Assembly: GCA_964410665.1 (NCBI GenBank)
Contig: CAYPIE010000004.1
Location: forward strand, 1-64,000
Direction: 5' to 3'
Length of the DNA stretch: 64,000 bases
Origin: CAYPIE01 sp964410665
GTDB lineage: Bacteria; Planctomycetota; Planctomycetia; Gemmatales; Gemmataceae
Under the pieces are notes generated by a model. The model was not told the origin of the DNA. It saw only the letters and a program-made list of their open reading frames with translations, and did not search any database. The position numbers and the translations under genes are program-made. Positions within the stretch are counted from its first letter, which is position 1. The number at the start of each line of letters is the position of its first letter. This document shows, piece after piece, positions 26,782-34,727 of this stretch.

Positions 26782-27492
26782 TTATTTCTTTTCCTTTCGC
26801 GCTTGATATTCTGCGATGATTTTGGCTGGATTCTCGCGAAACGCTTCCGCGCATCCCGAGCAGCAGACGTAGTAAGTCTTCCCTTGGAAACGAACCGGCA
26901 TCGTGCCCAGCCCTCCGGTCACGATGCACTCCGTTTTTTTGGCCGAACCCAGTCGCACGCCTTCTCGAGTATGCTGAACCTGAAACAGTCGACGAAAAAG
27001 GCCGCGGCCCCCTCGTTGCACGGCGAATTCATAGACCAAGCGGGCGCCCCGATTGTTCGCGCTGATGATCAGTCGCTGTCGATCTCGCGTCTTTGGATTG
27101 TCGCTGTAGAGCTCGAGGCGTTCGCGTCGCCATGGGCCCTGAAATCGCCGTTCTTGACCGTTGATGTCCTTCAAGAAGAATTGATACTGCTTCGAAGCCT
27201 TGTCATAGCGAAGGGTGCCCGAGCGGAAGTATTTTCCCTTGGTAATTGTGCAACTCAGATGCGGTTCCTGGGCAGTAAATTGCCATTCCCAACGCAGACC
27301 TTCTCGCCAAAGTTCACTCGGCTTGCTCGGTCGTCCCAGCGGGGGACCGCCGTTGCCTTGCCAAGTTCCGATAAATTCGTTGAGCGCTTGCAGGGCACGC
27401 TTTGCTTCCTCCTCGGCGTGTGCGGCGGTCGGATGGAGCGCAGCTCCGACCAACCACGCCACCCCAACCCCAGCCATCACGGTTCGTTGCAT
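26782..27492 (-). CDS. Secreted protein with C-terminal YHS/TRASH-like Cys motif
   Basis: 236 aa from ATG 27492 (GGGAG 8 nt upstream; the longer frame uses TTG). The signal peptide MQRTVMAGVGVAWLVGAALHPTAAHA is followed by a beta-rich domain that starts LNEFIGTWQGNGG, as in DUF1579/lipocalin-like proteins. A short C-terminal module KKTECIVTGGLG ... YYVCCSGCAEAFRENP fits YHS/TRASH metal-binding domains (one Cys, then CCxxC). A periplasmic metal-binding or metal-sensing role is likely but not certain. It is divergent from the redoxin gene. Confidence 0.7.
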   Translation of the reverse strand: MQRTVMAGVGVAWLVGAALHPTAAHAEEEAKRALQALNEFIGTWQGNGGPPLGRPSKPSELWREGLRWEWQFTAQEPHLSCTITKGKYFRSGTLRYDKASKQYQFFLKDINGQERRFQGPWRRERLELYSDNPKTRDRQRLIISANNRGARLVYEFAVQRGGRGLFRRLFQVQHTREGVRLGSAKKTECIVTGGLGTMPVRFQGKTYYVCCSGCAEAFRENPAKIIAEYQARKEKK

Positions 27493-27669
27493 GCTCTTTG
27501 CTCCCAATGGTGGACGGACTCGAACTGCCTCATGCCCAGTTTGACGCCCGGTCTCCCCGAGTCAGTTCCCTCTATGAATTTGGCGACCAAGCTAGAGGTG
27601 CAGGGATCGGATTTGTTAGCCTAATTTCTTGGAGATGATACAGCAAACTCGGTAAGGTTGACGATCTTG

Positions 27670-28350
27670 ATGCTCCGTTCTCTTAGGTTCAAATGGGATC
27701 CTCTGCTGCTGCTCGCCGGTTTCGCGGTGCTGCTCGGTGGACTTTATCTCTGGTGGCGACCAGGCACCGAGGAAGAACCGCCCGTCCAAGTCGTCGGCTT
27801 GGAACGACGTACTGCTCATCCGGTCACCGCTCCCATGAATGAACAAGCTTCACAGGTACCTGAGCAGTTAACCAGCGCGACTTTTGCAGGCGAAGCGTCC
27901 GATGGCCACTTCTACACTCAGCAACAGCTGACCACCGGCCGCCCAGCCGTCCTGGTGTTTATCAAAGACGATTGTCCCTGTAGTGAGATCGCTCAGCCGT
28001 TGTTTAATCGGCTGTTTGTCGCCTATGGTGCTCGGGTGAACTTTCTTGGGGTCATCGACGCTGAGGTAGAAGTGGCCAGGGATTGGGCGGACCGATTCGA
28101 CTGTCCGTATCCCATATTGGCCGATCCCGCTCAGAAGGTAATCCAGACGTATCGGGCCGAGAATTCGGCGTACGTCGCGTTACTCGCGCCGGGTGGGCAG
28201 TTGAAGCATCTCTGGCCGGGCTTCTCGCGGTCGATGCTCGAAGAGCTTGGAGAGCTCCTGGCAGCGCTGTCCCAACAACCTCCTCAGACTCTGGAATTGT
28301 TTGATGCTCCGACTCGTATGTATTCAGGTTGCCCGTTTATGGCCGACTAG
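27670..28350 (+). CDS. Membrane-anchored redoxin (AhpC/TSA-like thioredoxin fold)
   Basis: 226 aa from ATG 27670 (a frame start at 27658 would be TTG). An N-terminal membrane anchor (LLLLAGFAVLLGGLYLWW) precedes a thioredoxin-fold domain with AVLVFIKDDCPCSEIAQPL. The Cys pair is CPC rather than CxxC, as in some redoxin-family lipoproteins and SCO-like proteins. YPILADPAQKVIQTYRAENSAYVALLAPGGQ is the typical cis-Pro-containing second half. It is probably a thiol oxidoreductase or electron-transfer protein outside the cytoplasm. The divergent neighbour carries Cys-rich metal-binding motifs, so a shared metal or thiol function is possible. Confidence 0.75.
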   Translation: MLRSLRFKWDPLLLLAGFAVLLGGLYLWWRPGTEEEPPVQVVGLERRTAHPVTAPMNEQASQVPEQLTSATFAGEASDGHFYTQQQLTTGRPAVLVFIKDDCPCSEIAQPLFNRLFVAYGARVNFLGVIDAEVEVARDWADRFDCPYPILADPAQKVIQTYRAENSAYVALLAPGGQLKHLWPGFSRSMLEELGELLAALSQQPPQTLELFDAPTRMYSGCPFMAD

Positions 28351-28398
28351 CCTTGGATCGCTTCACCGGACTTTTCCCCGCCAAGCCGGGTGCGCGAG

Positions 28399-30939
28399 TT
28401 ATCCTGGAATCGACTGATAGATTCGATCGAATTCTGCATGGCAAGCGGCAAAGGCTTCTTGCAATTCTGGATCAAACTGCCCGGGAGAGTCGTGCAAGAT
28501 AGCACTCACCGCTTGATCGTGATCCATCGCGGATTTAAAGGTTCGCCGGCGTCTCAGAGCGTCATAGACATCCGGAATGGCCACCAAGCGAGCCGCAGGG
28601 GGAATCTGATCGCCTTCGAGGCGATCAGGGTATCCGGTGCCGTCAAAGCGTTCATGGTGATGGCGGACCACGGAACGAGCCATACTCCAAAAGGTCAGTG
28701 AATCACCATACTCCCGACCGATCGCATCTAATAAATCCGAGCCAATCACGGGATGCGTTTCGATTAATGCCCGTTCCTGGATGGTCAAACTACCCGGCTT
28801 GAACAACAGCTGATCTGGCAATCCCAGTTTGCCGAGGTCATGCAAGGGGATGCAGCGCTGCAGCGCTTCGAGAAAGTGGGGCGTCAAAAACGGCTTCCAA
28901 TGGGGATGATCCTGCAGTTGATCCGTCAGGCAACGTGTGTACTGTTGCAAACGAAGTAGGTGACCGCGCGTCTCCCCTTCGCGCGACTCGGCCATCTTCG
29001 CCATGCCGTAGAGCAAGGCGTCTTGGGCTTTGCGAACATCTTCGGCTCGTGCCAGGAGGCTATCCTCCAATTGCCGGTGGGCTGCCAACAACTGCTCCGT
29101 AAGCCGAGCAGCACGATCTTGAGCCTCTTTGAGTCGGAGCAAATGCTCCACCTTGGCCGCGAGTTGCAACGGATCCAACGGCATGGGGCAGGCATCATCG
29201 GCCCCGCGGGCCAGCGCCTGGACAATCTCCCTGGACGCACTCCCCGGTCGGGGGATACTCGCGGATTCCTCTGCAAGGGAGGGCCGAGTCAGTAACAGGA
29301 TCTTTCGGTGCGTTGCGGTTGGCTCCGCCAAGATCTGCTGACAGAGATCTAGGCCGCCCGGTAATGGTAAGTCCCCTTCGATAACATAAAGATCATAGCC
29401 GCCCTTGAGCGTCCCTGGATGCACCGCGGTCCCGGCCATCGCGAGGTCACTCGCCTCTGGAGTCGAGGCAAAGGGAGCTGCCTGCAGGCCTGCTTCGGGG
29501 GAAATGGGATGGGTGGTCGCATGCCAACCACGCAACCGATCCAACGCAGCTTCTGCATCGGCGACACTCTCACATTGGCAGCCAAGCACTTCGAGAGCTT
29601 CTCGGACGATGGCTTGCGTAGTGGTCTCTTGCGCTACAACCAACACTTGCTGCCGGATGCTCGGTGAAGCAAAGGGGAATTCCGAGGAAGAATCGTGTTC
29701 CGAGGAAAAGTCACTCAGGCCTGGAAGTGTTGATTCCGATTGCGCGGATGAACCGCCCGCGGACGTCGGTTGTTGGGTTGCGAAGCTTTCGCCAAAACCT
29801 GAGAGTAAATCCCAGGTACCCGTCGCAGGTGCCGCGTAGCGGGCCAAGGCATTCATCACCGTAATCGGCAAGGCGGGACGTGTTTCCGGATCCCGCGCCA
29901 GCATCCGAGCGACCAACGCATCGAGATCCTCCGGTAGGTCTGGACGAAACGTCCTCAACCGTCGCGGTTCGTCTTCTTGGAGCATGCGGAGCATGACCAT
30001 CAAGTTGTCCGTCTGCGGATAGGGAGTCTGCCCGGTCAACAGCCAAAACAGGGTTGCCCCAAGGCCATAAATATCAGCCGCTCCGCGTACCAGCGTAGGA
30101 TCGATACTTTGCTCCGGTGCCATGAATTCGAGACTGCCGACCAACGAACGCGGCGCGGTGCGCGTGCTGGAAAATTGTCGGGCAAGTCCGAAATCCACCA
30201 GCTTGACCTGGCCATGCTCGGTCAGCAGCATGTTCGAAGGCTTGAGATCGCGGTGGATAAGATGCCGATCATGGGCGGCCTGCAGGCCGGCCGCGGCCTG
30301 ACGAATCCATTCGCAGGCTTGAGGAATCGGCAGGGGACACTCCCGCGCATAGAGATATTGCTCGAGATCACCCCCTTGTACGTATTCCATCACAAGATAG
30401 TGTAAGGTCGGTAAGCGCGGGTGCGGAGCTGGGAGAATCCCGGCATCATAGGCTGCGACAATGTGTGGGTGATTGAGGTGTGCGAGAACCCGCATCTCAG
30501 CATGAAAGCGTTCAAGCACTTGGGGTGGAAAGTCGCCATTGCCTGCCAACACCTTGATGGCGACCCGACGACGCAGGTAAATGTGCTCGGCGCGAAATAC
30601 AGTGCCCACCGTCCCCCGACCAATGGGCTCAAGGACGCGGTAATTCCCGAGCCGTAAGCCATGACGTTTGTCGGCCAGGATGCGTTTCAGCATAAACTCG
30701 GTCAGTAGCTCTGCCGCCAACAAAGCCGCGCCAAGTTGTTCGGGGGTGGCCATTTCGCCGAGGGCTCGGTTGGCCCGCTCGAGAAATTCCCGTGTCCGAT
30801 CGGCGGGCAGTAATTGCTCCTCGAGCAAGCTGTACACCCAGGGACGAACATCGGCATGTAAGTGCTCAAGGACGGGCCCGGTAGCCAGCATTGCCGGCAG
30901 GGATGGGGTGGCAGACACATCCGAAGGAATGGAATTCAT
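28399..30939 (-). CDS. Ser/Thr protein kinase - degenerate receiver - HD-GYP fusion
   Basis: 846 aa. Kinase domain (about 100-370): glycine loop GRGTVGTVF, VAIK Lys129, HRDLKPSN with Asp231, DFG Asp249, APEQ. It is complete and probably active. After a Ser-rich linker comes a receiver-like domain (about 430-605): VLVVAQETT replaces the acidic pair, YDLYVIEGDLP has Glu521 at the phospho-Asp position, and the conserved Lys is Met (GADDACPMPLDP), so it is a pseudo-receiver with an insertion of about 40 residues. A short coiled coil (about 605-645) leads to an HD-GYP domain with HD700-701, His729, HHH760-762, GTGYP767-771 and Asp790, all c-di-GMP phosphodiesterase metal ligands. No transmembrane segment was seen, so it is cytoplasmic. 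The protein probably links phosphorylation to cyclic-di-GMP breakdown. Confidence 0.9.
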   Translation of the reverse strand: MNSIPSDVSATPSLPAMLATGPVLEHLHADVRPWVYSLLEEQLLPADRTREFLERANRALGEMATPEQLGAALLAAELLTEFMLKRILADKRHGLRLGNYRVLEPIGRGTVGTVFRAEHIYLRRRVAIKVLAGNGDFPPQVLERFHAEMRVLAHLNHPHIVAAYDAGILPAPHPRLPTLHYLVMEYVQGGDLEQYLYARECPLPIPQACEWIRQAAAGLQAAHDRHLIHRDLKPSNMLLTEHGQVKLVDFGLARQFSSTRTAPRSLVGSLEFMAPEQSIDPTLVRGAADIYGLGATLFWLLTGQTPYPQTDNLMVMLRMLQEDEPRRLRTFRPDLPEDLDALVARMLARDPETRPALPITVMNALARYAAPATGTWDLLSGFGESFATQQPTSAGGSSAQSESTLPGLSDFSSEHDSSSEFPFASPSIRQQVLVVAQETTTQAIVREALEVLGCQCESVADAEAALDRLRGWHATTHPISPEAGLQAAPFASTPEASDLAMAGTAVHPGTLKGGYDLYVIEGDLPLPGGLDLCQQILAEPTATHRKILLLTRPSLAEESASIPRPGSASREIVQALARGADDACPMPLDPLQLAAKVEHLLRLKEAQDRAARLTEQLLAAHRQLEDSLLARAEDVRKAQDALLYGMAKMAESREGETRGHLLRLQQYTRCLTDQLQDHPHWKPFLTPHFLEALQRCIPLHDLGKLGLPDQLLFKPGSLTIQERALIETHPVIGSDLLDAIGREYGDSLTFWSMARSVVRHHHERFDGTGYPDRLEGDQIPPAARLVAIPDVYDALRRRRTFKSAMDHDQAVSAILHDSPGQFDPELQEAFAACHAEFDRIYQSIPG

Positions 30940-31176
30940 ACGCGAGGGCCTGACCTTCCAGAAGCTCGGAGACGTTTACGCTTGTAGCGTGAAACTGGTA
31001 CTGATTGCCGAGGGTACGCAGCGCCTTTTCGGTGGGCGCGCTTACCCAGAGGGTTGTTGGGGATGCATCAGAAGAGCCGTCCTTGGAATCCAATCCGATC
31101 GAAACATATGATGTGAACCGACCTAAGGCAAACAAAAGACCTGGGCAGCGACCGTTGCTCCGTTTCTGAGACCGAC

Positions 31177-31950
31177 TCACGGGGCCACCGCGGCAAAGAA
31201 GTCGCAGCAGGTCTCGGCCAGCTCCTCCTTGAACGCAGTCAGCCGATGATCCCCGGTTTTTTTCAGGCGGAGTTCCAGGGCAGATCCCGAAGCCTGTTGC
31301 ATAAACTGCAGACTCTCTTCCCAGGGAACAACTGTGTCCTGCATACCATGCACAATGAGCGTTGGAGTCCGCCAATTCGCGGTCAGTTCCACGATCGGAA
31401 AGACCGGGATTTCTTCGACGAGTTCATAACTGAGGTCTGCCTCGAGCCACTCATTGCGGAAGTGATGGATACCGGTTTGCTGCCAGCGTTGTCGTTCGAC
31501 ATCGGTTAAACGCGTCCAGCGCGCCTCGAGAAAGTGAAAGGCCGGAGCCAAAAAGACGCAAGCGCGGACAAAGCGGGCCGCATTGACGGTGTACCAAGCC
31601 GACGCAAACGCTCCCATGCTTGAAGCAACGATGCCCAGCTCAGCGATCCCTCGGGAGTGCAAATAGCCCTCGATTGCTTGAAGGTCCTCGATCAAGGTGC
31701 GGGCACGGAGATCGATCAAGGTACCACTAGAATCGCCATGGCCGCGAAAGTCGAACGCAGCATACGTCCAGCCACGGCGAGCACAGGCTTGACGGACTGC
31801 CTGCCATTTTTCGCCATGGCGATGCCCGCCGAAGCCATGGACACACAGAAGTGCCTTCGGGCCGGGATGAACGGCATACGCTAGCGTGCCGATGATCTCA
31901 GCGCCATCGATGAGGGGAATGCCAAACGATTCTTGTATATATGAATTCAT
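31177..31950 (-). CDS. Alpha/beta hydrolase (serine esterase/lipase-like)
   Basis: 257 aa if started at ATG 31950 (MNSYIQESF; GAGGG 9 nt upstream). The frame is open to ATG 32016, which lacks a ribosome site. It has HGFGGHRHGEKW (oxyanion region), YAAFDFRGHGDSSG, the nucleophile elbow ASSMGAF, the acid in VHGMQDTVVPWEES, and the His in GDHRL. The catalytic triad Ser-Asp-His is complete. There is no signal peptide, so it is cytoplasmic. The family resembles acyl-CoA thioesterase/lysophospholipase-type hydrolases; the substrate is unknown. It is divergent from the ubiquitin-like operon. Confidence 0.8.
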   Translation of the reverse strand: MNSYIQESFGIPLIDGAEIIGTLAYAVHPGPKALLCVHGFGGHRHGEKWQAVRQACARRGWTYAAFDFRGHGDSSGTLIDLRARTLIEDLQAIEGYLHSRGIAELGIVASSMGAFASAWYTVNAARFVRACVFLAPAFHFLEARWTRLTDVERQRWQQTGIHHFRNEWLEADLSYELVEEIPVFPIVELTANWRTPTLIVHGMQDTVVPWEESLQFMQQASGSALELRLKKTGDHRLTAFKEELAETCCDFFAAVAP

Positions 31951-32159
31951 ATACCTCATCCCTCGGTGCATTTTCCCATGAGCGATTTTGACACCTTCGT
32001 GTATCGTGGCTATCATAGCGAAAGTGTAAACCGAGCCATGTTCGTTGGGCCAGGGTAGGCGTCAACTCGCGTCGCCCTGACACATTATCCACGAGCACAT
32101 TCCGCGTTGCGAGGGGACCGACCATTTCGCGTAGCCGATGGTGGGATCACGTCGAGTAC

Positions 32160-33095
32160 GTGATTCGGCGGTTTCTGGGGAGTTGGTCGATCCCGGCAAA
32201 TCGGCCTACGTCGCGTCAGACTGCCACAATCCACTCCACGGTGCCATCTGAGCTACCCTGTCTGCGTCGTGTGGTCGTGGCGGATGAAGTGAGCCGCACT
32301 TTGTTCCAGGAATTTGCCGAACATCGCGCCAGTTCTCGGGGGCGGGAAGAAATTGGTTGGCTGCTGTTAGGGGTGCGTTACGCCGATGTTGCGGTGGTGC
32401 TGGCCACTCTCCCAGCCGGAATGCAACGCAGTGCCAGCGCCGTCCATGTCCGCTTCCACACTGCCAGCCAAGCACTGGCGAGTCGAATCGTACGGCAGGA
32501 ACACAAACAATTGACCCTTCTGGGTGTGGTGCATACTCACCCAGGAAGTTTACGTCATCCCAGTGATGGCGATCTGCGCGGGGACGCCGTTTGGGTTGCC
32601 CAACTACGGGGTCGTCAAGGGATCTTCGCGATAGGCACGGCGGATGCGCCCAAGTGCCCACTCGGCCAAGTCGCTTGGCAACCCCAAGTCCACGAACAGT
32701 GCTGGCAGGATCTACGGTTCAGTTGGTATGCTCTAAAGGCGGGTGCTTCCCGCTATGAGGCCCTCCCGGTCACGCTGACCCTGGGGCCTGACTTCGCTTT
32801 ACCGCTGCGACCGGTCTGGCCGGTGCTTGAGCACAATGCTCGTCGGCTCGACGACTTGGCGCAACAACTGCATAAGGTTCAACTTGCCATCGTCGAAGGG
32901 AAAAAGCAGCCGGCTTTGGCTCTAAGGCTTCCTCTGGCGAATGGAGCAGATGAACTATACGTCCAATTGGAAGGTTCGGAAGTGCGCTACCTTTTGCTTC
33001 GAGCCGGGCAAGCGCTCGCTGCCGACCTGAACGAACCACGGGTGGACCGTGGCGTCTATCTGATGCTGGCCGAATTGGCCAGCCAGACAGAGTGA
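32160..33095 (+). CDS. JAB/JAMM (MPN) metallopeptidase of a ubiquitin-like cassette
   Basis: 311 aa with a GTG start at 32160; no ATG in frame upstream of the domain, and the ribosome site is weak. The JAMM zinc site is complete: Glu64 (EEIGWLLLG), then H125-T-H127-P-x6-S135-x2-D138, the exact H-x-H-P-x(6)-S-x-x-D spacing. JAMM peptidases cleave isopeptide or linear bonds to ubiquitin-like proteins, and in bacteria they process or remove Ubl modifiers (as in Bil and CBASS Cap3). The roughly 140-residue C-terminal extension is not recognised. It is the first gene of a five-gene plus-strand operon with E2-like and E1-like genes, so a deconjugase or modifier-processing role is inferred. RadC is unlikely because no helix-hairpin-helix is present. 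Confidence 0.88.
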   Translation: MIRRFLGSWSIPANRPTSRQTATIHSTVPSELPCLRRVVVADEVSRTLFQEFAEHRASSRGREEIGWLLLGVRYADVAVVLATLPAGMQRSASAVHVRFHTASQALASRIVRQEHKQLTLLGVVHTHPGSLRHPSDGDLRGDAVWVAQLRGRQGIFAIGTADAPKCPLGQVAWQPQVHEQCWQDLRFSWYALKAGASRYEALPVTLTLGPDFALPLRPVWPVLEHNARRLDDLAQQLHKVQLAIVEGKKQPALALRLPLANGADELYVQLEGSEVRYLLLRAGQALAADLNEPRVDRGVYLMLAELASQTE

Positions 33096-33136
33096 GTGGT
33101 CGAGGGGTTTCAAACCCATCTGCGAAGGAGTTCCTC

Positions 33137-33319
33137 ATGGATTTTCGTCCTCTCAACGAAGCCGAGCGCCGTCAACTCATCACCGCGCTGCGTGGCAACG
33201 CCGAGCAGGGCCGGGCCCTGTTGATGGATCAACGCGACACAAGCTTCTTGGGTATGCAAGAAGAGGTACCCGACGAAGAAGTGATCAACGCCATCAAATC
33301 GGTACCCTGTCATTATTGA
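33137..33319 (+). CDS. 60-residue protein inside the ubiquitin-like operon (function unknown)
   Basis: ATG 33137 has a textbook AAGGAG 7 nt upstream, so the small gene is well supported. The 60-residue product is charged, looks mainly helical in its first half (LNEAERRQLITALRGNAEQG), has an acidic stretch (QEEVPDEEV) and ends SVPCHY. It lies 41 nt after the JAMM gene and before the E2 gene, the place where ubiquitin-like proteins usually sit in bacterial conjugation operons, but it is short for a beta-grasp fold and has no C-terminal Gly-Gly. It could be a divergent modifier, a helical accessory factor, or a substrate. No family was recognised. Confidence 0.75.
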   Translation: MDFRPLNEAERRQLITALRGNAEQGRALLMDQRDTSFLGMQEEVPDEEVINAIKSVPCHY

Positions 33320-33362
33320 GCCGCTCGGTTCCTCGTCGCCGAGCTGAGTATGTTGGGTCGAA

Positions 33363-33390
33363 TCCGATCATGTCCGCCGGCGTGATCGGA
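33363..33390 (+). promoter_or_regulatory. Intercistronic 8-bp inverted repeat
   Basis: TCCGATCA/TGATCGGA encloses a 12-nt loop in the 135-nt gap between the 60-residue gene and the E2 gene. This is the largest gap in the operon. It has no T-tract, so it could be an RNA-processing or stabilising hairpin, an attenuator, or a protein-binding operator. Confidence 0.5.
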
Positions 33391-33454
33391 CCGGCCCAAT
33401 GCTTGATCGAATTCACCGCGTGTTCTCATGCGTATCCCATTGAGGCAGCCAACG

Positions 33455-33880
33455 ATGGGGTTTCTCGACAGCGAAGAAGGGAAGCGTCGGTTACTCAGCG
33501 TCGAGGTGCCGGTCATCGAGAAGTATAATGAGGGCCGTGATCCTGAGTTTCGCATTACCCTCAAACGGGTCGGGGGCACCCTGGTGCTGGATTACCAGTT
33601 AAAGCCTTGCCACAATTGCTATGCAGTCGAGACCCGGCTGCTGTCGAGTTATCCGGTGGTTCCACCGGAGACTCGGGTGCTAACCCCGTTGAAACGCTGC
33701 CCGCATATTCTCGAAGGGCAGATGCTCTGCTTGTGGCGACAAGGGTCCACCCGGCATACCAGCCGTTGGGATCCGGCCAAGTTTTCGTGTATCTTCGCCA
33801 TTCAAGCGGCCTGGCGTTGGCTCGCCTGCTACGAAATTTGGCACGAAACCGGCGAGTGGCCCCTCCCTGAGGCCCGCTAG
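33455..33880 (+). CDS. Bacterial E2-like (UBC-fold) conjugating enzyme
   Basis: 141 aa from ATG 33455 (GAGG 9 nt upstream); the frame also has ATG 33428 with no ribosome site. The E2 signatures are in order: strand-rich N-half, LLSSYPVVPPETRVLTP (Y-P-x-x-P-P), CPHI in place of eukaryotic HPN, LEGQMLCLW with the presumed catalytic Cys92, WDP, and the helical end AWRWLACYEIWHETGEWP, a pattern typical of bacterial E2s including the E2 part of CBASS Cap2. An extra C52-x-x-C55 is present. The protein would accept an activated modifier from the E1-like protein as a thioester and pass it to a target. It lies 28 nt upstream of the E1-like gene. Confidence 0.85.
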   Translation: MGFLDSEEGKRRLLSVEVPVIEKYNEGRDPEFRITLKRVGGTLVLDYQLKPCHNCYAVETRLLSSYPVVPPETRVLTPLKRCPHILEGQMLCLWRQGSTRHTSRWDPAKFSCIFAIQAAWRWLACYEIWHETGEWPLPEAR

Positions 33881-33908
33881 TCTTCGCCTGTTCAACCCTT
33901 GAGGTTCT

Positions 33909-34727
33909 ATGGCCCATCTCTTCCAAGTCGGTGCCGGCAGCGGTGGTATGGTCGTCTTAGACCTACTTACTCGTGACGAGCGCATCGATCGGATCACCCT
34001 GATCGAACCGGATTGCTATCAAACACATAATGTTTATCGCCATTATTTTCCCCCCGCGGCCGTTGGACAACCTAAAGGCGAACTAGCGCGTACCTGGATC
34101 CGCGAACGCCGACCCGATCTCGACGTCGACTGGTTCCAGGTTGATTTACTCGATCCAGCCGCACAAAGCCAGCTGGTTCAAGTCGCTGCGTGTGCGGACT
34201 TCGGGATCTGCGCGGTCGATAACGAACCTGCTAAATTTCACTTCGATGCCCTCTTTCGCCAGGTTGGTAAACCTTGGACCCTCGGTGAGGTGCTCAGTGG
34301 GGGCATCGGCGGCTGGGTGCATGCCCTGGTACCAGGCGGCGCCTGCTATGGCTGCATTGCCAGTCATCTTCAACGCGAAATTCCCACGGACTCAGCGCCG
34401 TCCCCGAACTACGCTGACCCCAACGCGGGAGTTGCCGAGACACGCATCCCGGCCAGCAAAGCGGCCATCGACGCCATTGCCAGTTTGCATGCGATCCTCT
34501 CGCTGCAGTTCCTCGAAGAAAACGCCTCGCCCGGCTTTACCAGCGTGCTCATGACCTTGCAGCGCGTCGAAGGGGTCTTCGAAGAGGCTTTCAAAACCTA
34601 TCGCTTCGCGATCCCACGTCTGGCGGGATGTCTGGTCTGCCAAACCACATCCGCAGCCAAACAACCTCAAGGGGAGGAACTCGATGTGGCGGTGGATGAG
34701 GCGTTGGCGCGACTGGGCCATGGATGA
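33909..34727 (+). CDS. ThiF/MoeB/E1-like adenylyltransferase
   Basis: 272 aa. The chain begins almost directly with the nucleotide loop QVGAGSGGMV (Gly8-Gly13), without the N-terminal helices of MoeB. ITLIEPD is the second strand, and HNVYRHYFPPAAVGQPKGELA carries the Arg and Lys that contact ATP in E1s; the pair CYGC and CLVC forms a likely zinc site. Such enzymes adenylate the C-terminus of a ubiquitin-like protein and load it onto a Cys. It has a single adenylation domain with no fused E2, unlike CBASS Cap2. The E2 gene precedes it by 28 nt and the next gene overlaps its last 44 nt, so the module is tightly co-translated. The modifier it activates is not evident in the window. Confidence 0.87.
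   Translation: MAHLFQVGAGSGGMVVLDLLTRDERIDRITLIEPDCYQTHNVYRHYFPPAAVGQPKGELARTWIRERRPDLDVDWFQVDLLDPAAQSQLVQVAACADFGICAVDNEPAKFHFDALFRQVGKPWTLGEVLSGGIGGWVHALVPGGACYGCIASHLQREIPTDSAPSPNYADPNAGVAETRIPASKAAIDAIASLHAILSLQFLEENASPGFTSVLMTLQRVEGVFEEAFKTYRFAIPRLAGCLVCQTTSAAKQPQGEELDVAVDEALARLGHG

Noticed and set aside
30940..31176. Small minus-strand gene upstream of the kinase (for example from a TTG near 31090)
   Set aside because: Open frame without a ribosome site, running through the kinase start in another frame; nothing recognisable in the product.
33354..33380. GGTCGAATCC resembling a tRNA T-loop
   Set aside because: No acceptor stem, anticodon arm or D-arm can be folded around it.
32160..34727. 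Sulfur-carrier (ThiS/MoaD, CysO-Mec) pathway interpretation of the ThiF and JAMM genes
   Set aside because: There is no ThiS/MoaD-like gene or sulfur-transfer enzyme nearby, and the E2-like gene has no place in such pathways.
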